Shown here piece by piece: positions 1-10,616 of a stretch of DNA of 64,000 nucleotides. The notes under the pieces are model-generated. The model saw only the letters and a program-made list of their open reading frames with translations. It was not told the origin of the DNA and did no database searches. The position numbers and the translations under genes are program-made. How positions within the stretch are numbered: position 1 is the first letter of the stretch; every line of letters starts with the position of its first letter. Origin of the DNA: Alopecurus myosuroides (taxonomy: Eukaryota; Streptophyta; Magnoliopsida; Poales; Poaceae); the NCBI GenBank assembly GCA_028641055.1, contig CM054062.1, forward strand, positions 178,146,726 to 178,210,725, in the 5' to 3' direction.

Positions 1-77
1 GTGGCACCAGAGAGGCTGACCAACGGGCCCGGGCTATCAGCGCGGTAAAAGATGGGCAAAAAGGAGGCTTTTGCCTC

Positions 78-146
78 TGCGGGGTTCGACCCCGAGATCG
101 ATTGGCTCGCGCGCAAGGAACGAGCCAGCTGGGCTGCTGCTTCACT
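78..146 (-). other. tRNA-like box A/box B module inside LTR2
   Basis: On the minus strand, bases 136-125 read CAGCCCAGCTGG, close to the Pol III box A consensus, and bases 93-81 read GGGGTCGAACCCC, close to box B. Order and spacing are tRNA-like. I did not find convincing acceptor or anticodon stems, so this is not called a tRNA gene. It may be a relic of a tRNA or SINE head. A comparable module lies at the similar place in LTR1 (13750-13822). Confidence 0.45.
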
Positions 147-647
147 CGTGACAGAAGAAGGGGGCGTGGGGTTTTCAGGTTCAGTTTTGCACTCGGACTG
201 AAACTGAACTTGCAGCTTCAGGTAACAGTGACAGGCTGCCGTGGCCAGCTCGCCGGAGTGGCGCTGCGCGCAGCGGCTGCTGCTCGAGGGTGGTGCAGCG
301 GTGCGTTGCGATGCTGGGGTGCGGGCCTAGGGCTCTGGTGCTTGTGCAGAGAGAAAAGGGGCGAGGAGATCGACGGTGAAGCTCACCTGCAGGGGTCGAT
401 GCAGGGCTAGCCGGAGGGAAAACACGGACGGCGGCGAGGCACTGGCCCTCCTCAGGCCCCACGGTGGTGTCGAAGACGAAGGTGGAACTGGGGACTACCC
501 ATTCCCGTGGCTAGTGCACGGTGCAAGTCATCGGAGACGGCGACCGTTGCCGGAGTTCAGAGAGGCGGCGGCGAAATTTCAGTACAGAGGGTGGAGGTGG
601 AGGTGAGATGGAAACGAGGCGGCGGCGGCGGAGCTCGAGGGTGGTGT

Positions 648-693
648 TAGGGTTTGCGGCAGGAGGAGGGTGCCGTGGTGGTTTTATGGAACC
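648..693 (-). promoter_or_regulatory. Possible LTR2 core promoter (ATAAAA plus telo-box-like motif)
   Basis: On the minus strand a TATA-like CATAAAAC (about 691-684) is followed 28-35 bases downstream by AAACCCTA (655-648), a telo-box-like motif common near plant transcription starts. Downstream is a GC-rich leader-like region. It sits about 800 bp into the LTR. Motif evidence only. Confidence 0.25.
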
Positions 694-1494
694 GGTGGAG
701 GAGTACGGCGCGCCATCGAGAGGGTGAGGGAACGATCGACGGAGGAGGGGAGATCGTACGCCATGACGTCAGACGGGAGGAGGACGACAGCGACAGGAGA
801 GGGGGTTATCGGGCCAAAGGGTAAAATGGGCTGGGCTGGGGGTTTTAGTTGCTGCTGCTGCTGCCTTTTTTTTTCTCCTTTGCTATTTTTTTGTACTGTT
901 TTTTTTTGTAGCATGCAAATGGAAGCAAAACAAAGGTTTTGTTTATAGAAAATTTTGGAATAAAATTAGGATAAATCCCTTAGTTGGAAAGCAACCAATT
1001 GGTAGTTTTTGTTTTCAAAAACTTATTTGTTTGCTTGCTGTTTACAAATTAAACCAATTTAATTGAAATTTCCAATATTAGGTAATATTAGAAAAACAAG
1101 GTATTTTTCAATAGGGTTTTATTTAGAGTTTAGAAGTGATTTAAGGAATTCAAATTAGTGGTGAATTTCATGGATTAAAAGGATTAAAGATTTGAGAAAT
1201 GGTTTGAGTTTGGAAAATGATTTGTAAATAATTGATTAATTTGATTGATTGAATTAAGCAACAATTTAATAGTTGATCCAATATGAAAATAATTGGAAGC
1301 AATTGATGTTTTTGATTTGCAATTCTTTATTTGAAAGATTGTAACAGACAAGTGTGAAGCAAAGGTTGATTAAGATTGAATTTTATTATGAAAACAATGC
1401 AAACAGAAATAAAAATGAGAATGATGCCATGATGCATTGCATAAATTAAACAAGGAACAGAAACACTAGGTAGTTTTCATACTTGGATGTTACA

Positions 1495-2149
1495 CAGGTC
1501 CCGAGCTTCAGCCTAGAGGACGGCGACGACTCGGCGTTTCCATTCCCTCCATAAGCCTGCCCCGACGGTGACTGTGGTGGCGGAGCTAGGAAGACATGCT
1601 CCCGTCTCTCTCTCTCTCGGTTCAGAATGTTCAGAGAATTAAAAGAAAACAGAGGAGGGGAGAGGTGGCGGCTGGGAGGAAAAGGGGAGGGGAGAGGGTT
1701 AGGGTTCCTGGGATTCTCCTTTGGTAGATAAGGAGGGGAAGGGTGGGGTGGAGGGGTGGTGGTGATGGTGACGTCCGGTGGTTGTTCCGTGGGAGAGGGT
1801 CACGCCTGGTGCGTGTTCTCCTGTACGGAAGAAGAGGAGGAAGGTTGGGCTGGGAGTTGGTTTCGGTGGGCTAGTTCGGGTTGGGTAGCTGGCCCAACTT
1901 GTTTGGGATTGCCTGGTTGCCTCCTAAAACATTTTTGTTTTGTTTTGTTTTATTATTTGCATAAAAACAAAAGAAAGTTTAGGGGAAAAGATAGAAGAGC
2001 TTAAAGGGAAATTGAAAGTTTTCTGCAATTTTTGTGATTAAGGAGATTATTACGAACAAGAATAAGATGTAGCTAAATGAGATGTCATGCATGATGCCGA
2101 AAATAAAAACAACAATCGATTTCTATTTGGGGAAACCCCGGCCGTTACA
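1495..2149 (-). mobile_element. LTR3 fragment: truncated LTR of a third related family
   Basis: Its right edge reads TGTAACGGCC on the minus strand, an LTR-like start resembling the TGTAAC and TGTAAG starts of LTR2 and LTR1. The layout also matches them on a smaller scale: an AT-rich stretch with poly-T and oligo-A next to a GC-rich segment with a 'tagggtt' motif and a CT-repeat leader (1605-1618). No coding region is seen. LTR2 abuts it at 1494/1495, as if element A had inserted into it. The internal part of the LTR is missing. Alternative: unrelated intergenic DNA with a chance TGTAAC end. Confidence 0.35.
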
Positions 2150-2152
2150 AGT

Positions 2153-2496
2153 ATCAACAAGAAAATGACTGGTTTAGAAGCTAGCAATATCCATGATAGT
2201 CAAAATATGAGGATTGGTAAATTAGAGGAGGCTATGGAAACTTTAAGCTCAACCTTATCTTCTCTTAAGTTTAAAAGGGAGAAACCTTATGTGGGAAAAG
2301 AGAAAATTTTATGTATGTCCCCAAGGTACCTAAACCGAAATCCCCAAATGTGATTAAAATTAATAAAACTTCTGGTGGAACTAAAAGTGATTTGCATATT
2401 GAATCATATTCAGGGGAGTCTAAGGTACCCATTGCTACAACTGGAGTTTTGAAGGAAATTATTGATTTGGATGCTTCTTCACTTGAAAACACTTGA
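2153..2496 (+). pseudogene. Broken ORF in the Athila-like block (unit I)
   Basis: Two overlapping open frames make up this stretch. The first (to 2353) is a charged, helical, coiled-coil-like segment containing KLEEAMETL. The second (2311-2496) holds MYVPKVPKPKSPNVIK and ends ASSLENT before a stop. The frame shifts between them near 2311. The second frame resembles the tail of an ORF placed just before the 'cggcctagcta' block in Athila-type elements as I recall them. All three units show the same break. No function can be assigned. Confidence 0.35.
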
Positions 2497-3204
2497 TTCC
2501 AATTTTCTCGGCCTAGCTAAAAGGCGTTAAAGAAAAACACTTCTTGAGAGATAACCCATGTTTTTATTTTTGTTTTGTTTTCTCTATTTTCTTTGAGTCA
2601 AGGTGTTTTATACGTCTGTAGCAACTCCTTTGTATCTTTATTTTCATGTTTTAGTTGTGCCAAGTAAAGTTTCTGACGAGAGTTGGAGTTGGTTTTTGGA
2701 TTTCTGCGCAAGAAACAGATTTCTGCTGTCCACCGTAAAAAATCGTATAATTCACAGAAAAATCCGAATGACCTGAAATTTCTTGTGCTTATTCCTCGGT
2801 TAATTCCGAAACTTTTTTGTTCTTTAAGTTTGTCGATCTGAGTAACGTAAGTGCCCCGAAAAAATTCGTATTTACAGACTTTTCTGGTTTTGATAGATTC
2901 TGCCATTTTCTTGCATTTGCTCTTTCACGATGTCAAGTGGATTTCTTTCCTTCACAAAACATCAGTGGCTGTATCTAATTTGAAAAATTATCAATAGCAC
3001 TTGTTCCCTTACATAACCCATGGATTTTTATTGTTGCACTAACCCTCTAATGTGAATTACTCTTTGAGTGTGGTGTGAAGGAAGGTTTCAAGGGTCAAGA
3101 GAAGAGGGTGATATATGTGATCAAGAAGGGTGCGAGGCCAAAACTTGGGGATTCCCCCGTGGTTCATCCAAGCATATTTTAAGAAGACTCAAGCATATAA
3201 TCTT

Positions 3205-3225
3205 GGGGATGCCCAAGGCATCCCC
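3205..3225. other. Perfect 9-bp hairpin in the Athila-like block (unit I)
   Basis: GGGGATGCC, three loop bases (CAA), then GGCATCCCC form a perfect inverted repeat. It is identical at 25435 and 47896. The surrounding block is also the best conserved part of the family as I remember it. The role is unknown; it could be an RNA stem or a priming or packaging signal. Confidence 0.6.
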
Positions 3226-5358
3226 TTCTTCATCAACAATCTATCAGGTCACTTCTAGTGAAACTATATTTTTATTCGGTCACATCATATGAAGTTTACT
3301 TGGAGTGTCTGTTTGTTTTTCTTTTCTTTTCTTTTTTTATTTGATGCAATAATATAGTTGGACCCTAGAATTCCTTGTTTGGGAGAAAGACACGCTCCGC
3401 TTTTTCATTTGAATACTTGCTATGCTAGTATTCTTATTTTTTCTTCTAGCTGCTGCAAAATTCCTGTTTAGCTTTTTTTTTTTTGCATCTCCTGTTCAGA
3501 GCTGTTAGTTTTAGTAGTGTTATGTGAGTAATATCGTGTTTGCTTGCTGTATCATTTAGAGAGTTTTTGTTAAAGCATGTTTTGTATGGTGCTTGTTGGG
3601 AAAAAAAACTGCTGCTTGTAGTAGAATTTATAACAGTGCAAGTAGAAGCTTGTATAGACCATGGCTAAACTTTTTCATATCATGCTAGATGTTATTTTAA
3701 TTCTAAATCCTTGAGGTTATTTAGTAGCATGATTAGGCTCAAATAGCTGAGAGTGTTTAATGTTCCATGGAAAGAATCATGAGTTGTTCTTGTCATATTG
3801 AAGCATAAATTTGTGGTGTTCTCCTTTGAATGTTTTATTTGGTTGACTTGGAGCATGCTCACACAATGTTTATGACGATGAAACAGTCACTTATAGCCTC
3901 TATGGTCATTTACTTTTTGAACTTGTGGTACCACTTATGCTTTGATTAATGATGTTTATGTCGCTATGCATGATTATGGCTCTTATGCTCTCTTGATTTG
4001 TCGCTCCCAGTCTTTTGCTAGCCTCCACATGTACTGAGTATGAGCTCTACTCGTGCATCCAACTCCCACAAACCAAAGTTACCCAATGTGTCCACCATAC
4101 CTACCTACATGTGGTATTTAACTGCCACTCCAAAGTAAATTGCTCATGTGTTACCTTTAAAACTTTAAAAATTACTCCTATTTTGTGCTCCTATTTTAGC
4201 TCACGAGGACATAAATAGAGAATATTTATCTCACTTGTTGATTGGACTTTCACACCCTGGAATAGTTGCGTCATCCGCTTATCCAATGATAGAAGAGCTA
4301 GCAGCGGGGTGCCCAGCCCCAAATTAATAACAACAAATTCTCTTCACTATTTTTGCCCCTGATTTATCAGTCAAAGCATAATTGTGTAAACAAAAGAGAA
4401 AGAGGGATGACCTTCTACCCAGATGCGTCCTTCTATGGGAGCCACTCTTATGAAGTCTAGTTGGTTTGTGATGTACTGTATTTTCTGTTTACCATTCGTT
4501 AACATAAGCATACACCTATCTAAAAAATAGACACTCCTCCATGGTTTGTGATTGTTGGCAGACACCCGAGGATTGGGTTAGCCATGGATTCTGTAAAATG
4601 TATGGGAGGAGTGTCAAGCTTTTTATACCTCTGTTTAATAAAATAAAAGCTCTAGCACATGAGTTGATCCTTGCTTCCCTCTGTGAAGGGCCTTTCTTTT
4701 ACTTTTATGTTGAGTCTCCATCTTCTAACTTTATGCACAGTTGAGAGAGCATAGTTGCCATTCTGAGTTTTATGTGCATTTGTCCGAGAAGCATTATTAA
4801 TTGATTCATGATGTGTTATTGCTTGTTCTCTAATTATTTGATCTAGTCTTTGATATGGAGTTGGACTCCTAGATTGGCCCGATCTTCACGAATCGACAAA
4901 GAACGAACGAAGAACACGAAGAACGGTAAGAACACGAGATGGGGAATCGAGGGGTAACGTGGGGGAACGCGGGGAAACACACAAATCGGGATAAATCGCA
5001 AGAACCGAAAGATCCAACTTCCCGTCAACTAATCCCCGAGGGCCGCCTATGGAACAATCGATCCAACTGAACTCACCTTGATACAAACCGTCTCACACCC
5101 GTAGCCGGTACCACTACGCCAATAGAACCTCAAGATAACGAGAGGAAGATTTGACAACTCTTGACTCAAACCCGATAGGGAGAGGACAAATAGTTGGGAT
5201 GTGCCTTGATACGATCCTCGACGAAGTCGGAGGAGTAGCCTTGATACGTTCCTCGGTACACACCGGAGGAGTAGTTCCTCAAAGAGGGATACAAGAGAGC
5301 TGAGCTCCAAATGTTCTAAATTCAACTCTAAAACCCTAGATCTAGCTCGGGGTCGTCC

Positions 5359-5365
5359 TTATATA
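5359..5365 (-). promoter_or_regulatory. TATA box of element B LTR (unit I)
   Basis: On the minus strand the context is GGCTATATAAGGACG, a near-ideal plant TATA box, about 590 bp into the LTR. It is followed by TAGGGTTTT about 25-35 bases downstream, where transcription would start. Identical in all three units. Confidence 0.7.
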
Positions 5366-5405
5366 GCCGGGGGTCGAAGCAGGTGAAAACGGGGGCGAAA
5401 ACGAG

Positions 5406-5924
5406 TCATTTGCGGGCATTTTCGGGTCCACCCCGGCCTGGGGGCCGGCCTGGCCGGCCTGGAACCCGGCCTGGGGCTAGGGTGGGCGCAGGGGCCGGCC
5501 TGGAGGGGGAGGCCGGCCTGGGGCCGGGGTGGGGAGGAGGCAGGCCGGCTGCTTCTGTTGGGTGCCCGGCCTGGGGCCGGGGTGGGGAGGAGGTAGGCCG
5601 GCCTCCAGGCCGGCTGCCTCTATTGGGGGTCCGGCCTAGGGGGGATGAGGCCGGCCTGGCCGGCTCCCGAGGCCGGGAGGGGCTCTTTTCCCCCCCTATC
5701 TTCTCCGTCGGGACTCCGATTGCGATGCCGTTTCTTCCGCCCTCCTTCGTATCTTCTTGCGCATCATTTTGGGTGCTTTCCGGGGCCTCTGTGGTGGGTT
5801 TGAACCTGAGCACGCAAAGTGTGGAACTATGAGGTAGCGCACCATTCTCCACATGACCGAAGGTATAGAACGAGAGGAGAGAGTTCACCTTATCCTGGAT
5901 GGCCTTTGCGCGTGATCTTGTCAT
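5406..5924 (-). pseudogene. C-terminal extension of the B polyprotein, inside the LTR (unit I)
   Basis: The first 40 or so residues, beginning MTRSRAKAIQDKVNSLL, match a segment that follows integrase in grass CRM-type polyproteins as I remember them. The rest is low-complexity P/R/G-rich sequence from the minisatellite. It lies in a different frame from the integrase ORF, which stops at 5951-5953 after a run of six G on the minus strand (5963-5968). I read it as the former end of the polyprotein, separated by a 1-base homopolymer change, not as an independent gene. All units share the break. Confidence 0.5.
5432..5680. repeat. GC-rich GGCCGGCCTGG minisatellite in B LTR U3 (unit I)
   Basis: Degenerate tandem copies and half-copies of an 11-base motif GGCCGGCCTGG, interspersed with GGGGTGGGGAGGAGG, lie just upstream of the TATA box on the minus strand. 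Unit II has lost exactly 11 bases here, consistent with slippage by one motif. The array makes the overlapping reading frame proline/arginine-rich and low in complexity. Confidence 0.75.
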
Positions 5925-5950
5925 CGGTGCACTTGGTGGAGTTGGGTGGG

Positions 5951-7735
5951 CTACATCATCTTCCCCCCTTGAAAAAGAGTCGACCTCGACTCGGCGTCGT
6001 CTTCATCACTTGGGTATCCATGGAAGGGAGAGAGGTCCTTGACATTGAAGGAGTTGTGGACGAGGTACTTGGATTGCGGTAAGTCGAGCTTGTAGGCGTT
6101 GTTGTTGATGTGTTTGATGACCTTGAAGGGGCCGTCTCCTCTTGGCTTGAGCTTGGAGTTGCGCTCTTCGGGAAAACGGTCCTTGCGCAAGTGCAGCCAC
6201 ACGAGGTCACCTTCTTGGAACACCATGGGTTTCTTGTTCTTGTTCATGATAGAGGCTTGGTGCTCAGAATGCTTCTCAAGCGTAGCTCTTGTGGAAACAT
6301 GTAGCTTCTTGATGAAGTCGGTGTGCTTGTCGATGTCCATGTTTGCTTGCTCGCGTAGAGGCAAAGGAAGTATGTCGAGGGCGGTGTTGGGGTTGAAGAC
6401 GTAGACGATCTCGAAGGGACTCTTCTTGGTAGCTTGATGGAGAGCACGATTGTAGGCGAACTCGGCGTGTGGGATGCATTCCTCCCAATTCTTCAAGTTG
6501 GGCTTGATCAATGCTCGAAGTAGCGAAGATAGTGTGCGGTTGACGACCTCGGTTTGTCCATCTGTTTGTGGGTGGTAGGCGGTGGAGAAGAGTAGCTTGA
6601 CGCCGAGCTTGGCCATCAACGTCTTCCAAAAGTAGGAGGTGAACTTGACGTCGCGGTCCGAGACAATGGAAGTAGGTACACCATGTAAACGCACAATTTC
6701 CCTGAAAAACAAAGTAGCAACATGTGAAGCATCGTCGGTTCGGTTGCAAGGAATGAAATGTGCCATCTTAGAGAAACGATCCACAACTACAAATATTGAA
6801 TCCATGTTGGTTTTAGTTCGTGGAAGGCCTAACACAAAGTCCATGCTAATATTACTCCAAGGTGCATGTGGGATAGGTAATGGCATGTAAAGACCATGGG
6901 GGTTGGAAGTGGACTTAGCTCGGAGGCATGTAGAACATCTCTTGACGTGTCTCTCAACTTGATGCTTCATCTTGGGCCAATAGTAGTTGGTGGAGAGCAT
7001 GGCATAGGTCTTGTCGCGTCCAAAGTGTCCCATGAGGCCTCCTTCATGTGATTCCTTCAATAACAACAAATGAAGAGAGGACTCGGGGATACACAATTTG
7101 TTAGCCTTAAACAAGAAACCTTTGTGAAGATAGTAATCATCAAAACCTCGGTTAGGCAAGCATTTCTCAAAGATAGGACCAAAGAAAGTATCGGAAGCAT
7201 ATAAGTCTTTGATCTCATCCAAACCAATCACATTGATGTCAAGACGTGTAAGAAGGCATTCTTTCCTAGACAAGGCATCGGCTACCACATTCTCTTTACC
7301 TTTATTATACTTAATGACATAAGGAAAAGATTCAATGAATTCAACCCACTTAGCATGCCTCTTGTTCAAATTGGTTTGGCTTTTCAAGTATTTCAATGAT
7401 TCGTGATCGGAATGAATGACAAATTCTTTTGGCCAAAGGTAGTGTTGCCAAACTTCTAGCACTCTAACCAAAGCACAAAGTTCCTTATCATAGATGGGGT
7501 AATTGAGTTTAGCACCATCAAGTTTTTCACTATGGTAAGCAACGGGGCGTCCGTTTTGCATGAGAACGCCACCAATTCCTATACCACTAGCATCACATTC
7601 AATCTCAAAAGTTTTCTCAAAATCCGGTAAGATAAGCAAAGGAGCTTCGGTTAAGCATTTCTTAAGTGTGTCGAAAGATTTTTGTTGCGCATTGCCCCAA
7701 ACAAAAGGTACATTCTTTTTGGTAAGTTCATTCAA
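5951..7735 (-). pseudogene. Element B pol, RNase H and integrase part (unit I)
   Basis: This 594-residue frame encodes the connection segment, then RNase H (ECDASG near residue 47, YDKEL near 83, SDHESLKYL near 108, VADALSR near 151), then integrase. The integrase has an HHCC zinc-binding region (about 222-272, ending CSTC), a DDE core with aspartates in MDFVLGL and VSDRDVKF and the glutamate in DGQTEVVN, and a C-terminal half ending in the acidic CR-like tail. In CRM elements that tail helps direct insertion to centromeric chromatin. The frame is open in unit I, but the protein lacks its RT, which lies across the insert at 7747-8139. The true frame continues upstream of the annotated Met. 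Confidence 0.85.
5959..5970 (-). other. Polypurine tract of element B (unit I)
   Basis: On the minus strand AAGGGGGGAAGA lies immediately before the LTR start TGATG. It would prime plus-strand DNA synthesis. It includes the six-G run where the polyprotein frame is lost. The same sequence is at 28176-28187 and 50649-50660. Confidence 0.65.
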
Positions 7736-7746
7736 AGGGCAAGCAA

Positions 7747-8139
7747 TCTATACCTAATAATAAAGGCGTTAAGGCTTCCTTGGTTTGGTTTGGTTTGGTA
7801 GGTCATTAAAACTGCCCCTAAAGTTAGATACAAATTACCTACCGTGCCATCGATAAGTCAAGAAAAGGATAAGTATGTCGTAATTTTTTTGCGATCAATC
7901 GTTCGATGCACGAGTTGGACTCAACTATGTTAGTCCGTACGTGTCTCTGACAGATGCACGACTTGGACACGCAGATATGTGCTTTCGGTTGTTCTCCCGT
8001 ATCAATTTCCTTAGGTCGTGCTTAATTCTACTCCTACATCGGTACATCTCCCGTTCTTTCGATCCCGAGACAAAATTATTCCCAGACGGAAACATGTATC
8101 CGCATCAGTTTCAGTTTGGATCACAGCTTCCTTCTATGG
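7747..8139 (+). mobile_element. Helitron-like insert of about 390 bp splitting B pol (unit I)
   Basis: The left edge TCTATACCTAATAATAAAG follows an A and resembles plant Helitron 5' ends (TC start after A). The insert contains a (TGGTT)n-like stretch near 7780 and no coding sequence. On the minus strand it interrupts B after FYRRFV, and the pol frame resumes at ACPLNELT; a few codons of the pol may be missing. I could not find a clean CTRR end or 3' hairpin on the right (around 8136-8139), so it may be truncated or belong to another class. Present in all units, hence older than the array. Confidence 0.4.
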
Positions 8140-10616
8140 TTGACAAAGCGGCGATAGAAACCGGCAAGGCCATGAAAGCGCCTTATCTCACCCACGGAGG
8201 TAGGGTTGGGCCAATTCCTAATTGCCTCAATCTTCTTGTTATCTACTTCAATACCATTGGAAGAGATCACAAAACCCAAGAAAACAAGCTTATTGGTGCA
8301 AAAATTGCATTTGGAAAGATTGGCGAAAAGTTTTGCGTTGCGAAGAGCCAACAATACTTGTGAAACATGATTAAGGTGATCTTCCAAAGACTTGCTATAA
8401 ATGAGAATATCGTCGAAGTAAACCACAACAAATTTGCCAATGAAAGGACGCAAGACTTCATTCATGAGGCGCATGAAGGTAGATGGGGCATTCGAAAGAC
8501 CAAAGGGCATAACAAGCCATTCATACAAGCCAAGTTTTGTTTTGAAAGTCATTTTCCATTCATCACCTATACTCATACGAATTTGATGGTAACCACTTTT
8601 AAGATCAATTTTGGAAAAGATAGTAGCACCACTCAATTCATCAAGCATGTCATCGAGCCTAGGAATAGGATGTCTATATCTAACGGTGATAGCATTGATA
8701 GGGCGACAATCCATACACATGCAGGAAGTAGAATCTTGCTTTGGAACAAGGATAACCGGCACGGCACAAGGGCTAAGGGATTCGCGAATAAAACCTTTTT
8801 CTAGTAGCTCTTGGATTTGGCGCTCAATCTCCTTAGTATCCTCGGGGTTGGTGCGGTAAGGAGCGCGGTTTGGAAGGGGCACGCCCGGAATGAGGTCAAT
8901 ACGGTGCTCGATTCCTCGAAGGGGAGGAAGTCCCGGGGGGAGCTCATCGGGAAAGACGTCTTCAAATTCCTGCAACAAAGGCAACAAAGATGGAGGAAGA
9001 TTTGTCATGTCGTTAGTTTCAAGTGCTTCCCCTTTGCATAGTAGGACAAAGTGAAGTATGGTTGGGTCATCTCGTAGCTCTCGCATCTCTCTTTTGGTGG
9101 CAAGTAAGGCAAAGCCTTTGGCATCACTCGGAATTTTTCCACTCATATTTGGCTTGTGGCTCTCACTCTCTTTTTGGTGGATCACTCTCTCACCACTCAT
9201 CTCACGATATTTGAGCTCTTCTTGTCTACGTGCAAGAGTCTTGGCGTTGTCGGCGATCACTTGGCTAGGAGACATGGGACGAAGAACAAATGTCTTGTTA
9301 TTCCACTTGAAGCTATAGTGATTGGTACGCCCATCATGGATAGCACTCTTGTCGTATTGCCAAGGTCGACCAAGAAGAAGATGACACACGGTCATAGGAA
9401 CAACGTCACAATCTACCGTGTCTTCATAGGGACCAATCTTGAAATTCACGGAGACCATGTGTTGAATCTTGAAGGTGCCGGAGTCACTAAGCCATTGGAC
9501 ATGGTATGGATGAGGATGTTGCTTGTAAGGTAATTGGAGTTTGTCGCAAAGCTCTTTGCTAGCCAAGTTGTGGCAACTTCCACCATCGATGATGACCTTG
9601 ATTGACTTGCCATCAATACCGGCTCTTGTTTGAAAGAGATTGCACCGTTGATCTTGCTCATCTTGAGGAGAAGAAGTGAGGACTCTTCTGACCACTAGCG
9701 ATGGATTCTTGTCCTCATCGCAATACACACTTTCTTCATCATCGTTGGGCACGTCCAAAGAGTTGAGAGCAACTTGATGCAAGGCATAGTATTCGCCTTC
9801 GCTCATAGAATCACGTTCACCGTCTTGGTTGACAATCATGATCATCTTGTTGGAACATTCAAAGGACTTGTGTCCACTACCACCACACTTGAAGCAAGTA
9901 ATAGTGCTTGACTTGACTTGAGGAGCACTTGAGGATGAGGTGGGAGGCGCTTGCTTCTTGAATGGTTGGGAAGACTTGTTGGGAGCACTAGAGGCTCGAG
10001 TGTTGCTCTTGGTGGTAGTTGGAGGAGGAACTTGTGTCATTGGAAATGAGGATGATGGTCTTGAGTTGAAGAAAGCCTTTTGCTTGCTATACTTGAGATC
10101 TTCCGCAATTTGGCGTTCCACCTTGAGAGCTTGGTGGACAAGGGTCACAATGTTGTCATACGGTTGATACTCGACGATCTTCCTTATAGGATAGTTGAGG
10201 CCATTGAGGAAGCGGGCCATTGTTTGCTCTTGAGATTCTATCACATGAGCTCGAATCAAGGATGTTTCCATTTCCTTGTAGTACTCATCAACGGACTTCA
10301 CACCTTGACGAAGTTCTTGAAGCTTCTTGAAGAGTTCACGCTTGTAGTGAGGAGGAACGAATCGAGCATGCATGAATTGCTTCATCTCATTCCAAGTGGC
10401 AATGGGAGCAATGCAATTGCGGACTCGTTCGGCTTGTAGACGATCCCACCATAAGAGTGCATAGCCTTCGAATTCCAAAGATGCTATAGCAACCATCTTC
10501 TTGTCGGTGAAGTTGTGAATGCCGAAGATCTTGTCAACTTTGAGAGCCCAAGCAAGATAGTCTTTGGGATCATTCTCACCATTGAACTTGGGGACATTGA
10601 AACGAAGAGCACTCAA
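8121..10616 (-). pseudogene. Element B gag-protease-RT part (unit I)
   Basis: The 831-residue frame begins at an internal Met. It holds the gag capsid-like region (LEFEGYALLWWDRL), a CX2CX4HX4C zinc knuckle (CFKCGGSGHKSFEC, about residue 245), a retropepsin-like protease with IDGGSCHN (about 345), and reverse transcriptase with KIDLKSGYHQI and YFDDILIYS (about 740). The last six codons (NHRRKL) come from the insert at 7747-8139, so RT is cut off from RNase H. Unit I alone has Cys for the Arg in the RT segment RMCMDCRP, a C-to-T change. The real gag start is upstream, past two in-frame stops. Confidence 0.85.

Larger units (their letters stand above)
1..1494 (-). mobile_element. LTR2 of Tekay-like element A, distal part (cut by window start)
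   Basis: This is the TG-end of a long LTR in minus orientation; on the minus strand it begins TGTAACATCC at 1494. The same LTR is complete at 41877-46187 (about 4.3 kb) and nearly complete at 19662-23726. Bases 860-1494 are AT-rich and noncoding. Bases 100-820 form a GC-rich, gene-like island with many short spurious ORFs that I do not annotate. The element body belonging to this LTR lies left of the window, so I cannot tell whether it is the parental element or another hybrid. Confidence 0.85.
2150..4850 (+). mobile_element. Athila-type gypsy remnant, 3' noncoding region (unit I)
   Basis: This block carries sequence blocks I recognise from Triticeae Athila-like elements: 'ctcggcctagctaaaaggcg' near 2508, an 'aacccatg' tract, the 'cttggggatgcccaaggca' hairpin near 3202, 'gtccaccatacctacctac' near 4089 and 'aaataaaagctctagcac' near 4640. 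In those elements the blocks lie downstream of the coding region, so this would be a 3' part with neither LTR visible. Apart from a broken ORF at 2153-2496 I see no coding sequence. It is interrupted on the right by the B LTR at 4851. The family assignment is from memory and unchecked. Confidence 0.55.
4851..5958 (-). mobile_element. 3' LTR of element B (unit I)
   Basis: The edges are TGATGTAG on the minus strand at 5958 and ATATCA at 4851, giving a TGAT...ATCA terminal match and about 1.1 kb. The LTR start directly follows a purine tract (5970-5959), as in CRM elements, where pol ends at the LTR edge. It holds a clear TATA box (5365-5359), a GC-rich minisatellite upstream of it (5432-5680), and a coding extension of the polyprotein (5924 downwards). 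No second copy of this LTR is present within a unit. Confidence 0.8.

Noticed and set aside
78..146. Functional tRNA gene
   Set aside because: Only box A- and box B-like motifs fit. I could not pair an acceptor stem or place a normal anticodon arm.
102..948. Short ORFs of 60-100 residues in the GC-rich LTR2 island (also at 22334-23180 and 44796-45759)
   Set aside because: They occur on both strands, change with single-base indels between units, lack domains and lie inside an LTR. Treated as composition artefacts.
5432..5680. CRISPR-like or satellite array
   Set aside because: The motif is short, degenerate and without regular spacers, and it lies in a retrotransposon U3 of a plant genome.
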